Source: Chloroflexota bacterium
GTDB taxonomy: Bacteria > Chloroflexota > Dormibacteria > Dormibacterales > Dormibacteraceae
Direction: 5' to 3'
Length of the DNA stretch: 5,882 bases
Assembly (NCBI GenBank): GCA_005880175.1
Contig: VBJR01000335.1
Span: 6,036 to 11,917 of the forward strand
Made by a program: the position numbers and the translations under genes. This document shows positions 4,593 through 5,882 of this stretch, piece after piece (within the stretch, counting starts at the first letter, position 1; each line of letters opens with the position of its first letter). Under the pieces are notes generated by a model. The model was not told where the DNA came from and ran no database searches. It saw nothing but the letters and a program-made list of their open reading frames with translations.

Positions 4593-5882
4593 CTACGCCC
4601 CGGCGACGGTGAACGACCAGCGCTTGGTGAAGCCCGTGCCGTCCACGGTGCCCGTCACGTCCACGGTGTACCGGCCGCCTGCCTGGAGGGGCAGCTTGGC
4701 CACCATCGCCCACTGGTTCTGGCTGACCTGGTTGCCGGGGTCGAACGTGAGGGTCGGCACCTCCTTGCCGTCCGGGGCGAGCAGGCGGGCGGTCGTGACC
4801 TTGAGCTGCTGGGCCCCGCCCACCTGGAGCGAGATCGGGTAGCCGACCGGCGGGATGGAGCCGCTGGGCAGCGGGTCCGGCACCTCGTTGTCCGTGAACG
4901 CGGCCGGCACGCCCGTCTGGCCGTCGCCGGGGTACACGGTCGGGTCGCCGGCCGCCGCGGGACCGGCGCCGACGTCGAGCACAGAGATGACGATCGAGCC
5001 GACGCGGGCCTCGCCGAAGCCGGCCGCGACGGTCTCGCGATCCACCACGGGGAGCCGGTGGTACACGCTGTCCACGAACGTCTGCGCGCCGGCGCCGGCC
5101 GTCAGGGCGTGGTCGGCGAGCTCCGTGCCGCGGGCGCCGGTGAACCCGAAGTGCCGGGCCCGGTCGATGGCGCGCGCGCCGGTCGCGCCGGGCAGCGACG
5201 CGTCCTCCATCGTGATCCCGGTGCCGCCGACCTGCGACTGGCTGACGTTGAACAGGTAGTAGTAGGCGTGCGCCTGCGCGGCCTCGTCGAGGGCGGGGTC
5301 CTCCCCGAGCGCCGGCAGGCCGGAAGCCGAGCGGGCCGCGTTCGCGACGTCCAGGGCCGCCTTCCGATCGGCGGCCAGGGCGGCGGGACGCTGCGGCGCG
5401 ACGGCGTCGAGCTCGGTCGCGGGGTCCCGCTTGAGGACCAGCAGGTCGAGGTAGCGGAGGTACTCGTAGACGCCGCTGGAGGTGGGGTCGCGCTTCAGCG
5501 TGCTGAGCAGGAGGTCGTGCGCGGCGTTGTAGTCGCGCTGGAGGGCGACGTCGATCTCGGCCATGCCCAGGGCGGCCTCGGCGCCGCCGGGCTGGATACC
5601 GGCCGCCGCGCTGTAGAGCGAGGGAGCACGGTTGAGGTCGCCGCCGATGAGCGCGGCGTCGGCGGCGGCCACCACGATGCGGTAGCTCTTGCCGCTGGCC
5701 GCGAGCAGCTTGTCGGTCAGGGCGCTGGCGTTGTCCGGACGCTGGTTGCCGTAGTCGAACCGGATCAGGTCCAGCTGCCGCTCGGGGAACTTCGGCTGGG
5801 CCTTGACGCTCAGCTCGGTGTAGTTGAGCTCGGACTCGGAGTCGCCGTGGGCGCGGTAGTAGTTGGCCCACTCGCGATCGAC
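4593..5882 (-). CDS. TPR-like, CAP-domain (SCP/PR-1) and Ig-like protein, N-terminus outside window
   Basis: Translation is open from the window edge to TAG (4593-4595), giving 429 visible residues; the start and any signal peptide are not in view. Numbering from the edge, residues 1 to about 155 are helical with TPR-like repeats (for example NYYRAHGDSESELNYTEL and the helices around LNRAPSLYSAAAGIQPG). A CAP domain follows at about 175-306, with the opening AARSASGLPALGEDPALDEA, a conserved His in AHAYYYLF (about 205), and FVDSVYHRLPVV with a second His at about 275. The final part (about 340-429) is beta-rich, with GGRYTVDVTGTVDGTGF and KRWSFTVAGA, like Ig-like Big_5-type domains of surface proteins. 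CAP domains occur in many secreted proteins, but their bacterial roles are mostly undefined. I infer an extracytoplasmic cell-surface protein. I do not recognise a specific gene name. The next gene begins 24 bases later with its own probable promoter. Confidence 0.85.
   Translation of the reverse strand, partial: VDREWANYYRAHGDSESELNYTELSVKAQPKFPERQLDLIRFDYGNQRPDNASALTDKLLAASGKSYRIVVAAADAALIGGDLNRAPSLYSAAAGIQPGGAEAALGMAEIDVALQRDYNAAHDLLLSTLKRDPTSSGVYEYLRYLDLLVLKRDPATELDAVAPQRPAALAADRKAALDVANAARSASGLPALGEDPALDEAAQAHAYYYLFNVSQSQVGGTGITMEDASLPGATGARAIDRARHFGFTGARGTELADHALTAGAGAQTFVDSVYHRLPVVDRETVAAGFGEARVGSIVISVLDVGAGPAAAGDPTVYPGDGQTGVPAAFTDNEVPDPLPSGSIPPVGYPISLQVGGAQQLKVTTARLLAPDGKEVPTLTFDPGNQVSQNQWAMVAKLPLQAGGRYTVDVTGTVDGTGFTKRWSFTVAGA

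Noticed and set aside
4177..5871. A 564-codon minus-strand open frame over the CAP-domain and YuiH-like genes
   Set aside because: It is low-complexity Arg/Gly/Pro sequence in the wrong frame; the neighbouring frames carry the recognisable proteins.
1..5882. CRISPR arrays, insertion sequences, tRNA or rRNA genes, strong terminators
   Set aside because: I found no regularly spaced repeats, transposase motifs, tRNA-like folds or GC stem plus T-run in the short gaps between genes.

Overview
The window is very GC-rich. Every gene I can support lies on the minus strand, so the genes read from right to left. Codon choice is strongly G/C-ending, the products resemble Chloroflexota or actinobacterial families, and comEA-comEC-holA is a common bacterial gene order. 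I infer a high-GC, Chloroflexota-like genome (for example the Dormibacterota/Limnocylindria type), but there is no rRNA or other marker to fix the taxon.

In transcription order: (1) the 3' part of a gene for a TPR-like, CAP-domain, Ig-like protein (5882-4593, start outside the window); (2) a small cytoplasmic YuiH-type molybdopterin oxidoreductase (4568-3963); (3) a DUF62 SAM hydroxide adenosyltransferase-like protein (3969-3250) that overlaps the previous gene by 7 bases and appears to use a CTG start; (4) comEA (3186-2518); (5) comEC (2521-406), coupled to comEA by an ATGA overlap but with a broken reading frame near 1201-1250; (6) the first 126 codons of holA, the DNA polymerase III delta subunit (379-1, running off the window). 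No RNA gene, mobile element, CRISPR array or convincing hairpin terminator was seen, and no stretch above 300 bases lacks a gene.

comEA and comEC form a DNA-uptake unit: ComEA receives double-stranded DNA at the membrane surface and ComEC is the inner-membrane channel. The YuiH-type gene and the DUF62 gene form a second coupled pair with no obvious link to DNA uptake.

The most interesting patterns are these. The three genes preceded by a gap (holA, comEA, yuiH-like) lack a Shine-Dalgarno sequence and each carry TACNCT 6 or 7 bases before the start codon, as expected for -10 boxes of leaderless mRNAs. The two overlapping genes (comEC, DUF62) have Shine-Dalgarno sequences instead. The ComEC nuclease-like domain has lost nearly all metal-binding motifs. 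The DUF62 protein has Glu where the family has a His attributed to its catalytic triad. I did not find a wholly new multi-gene system.
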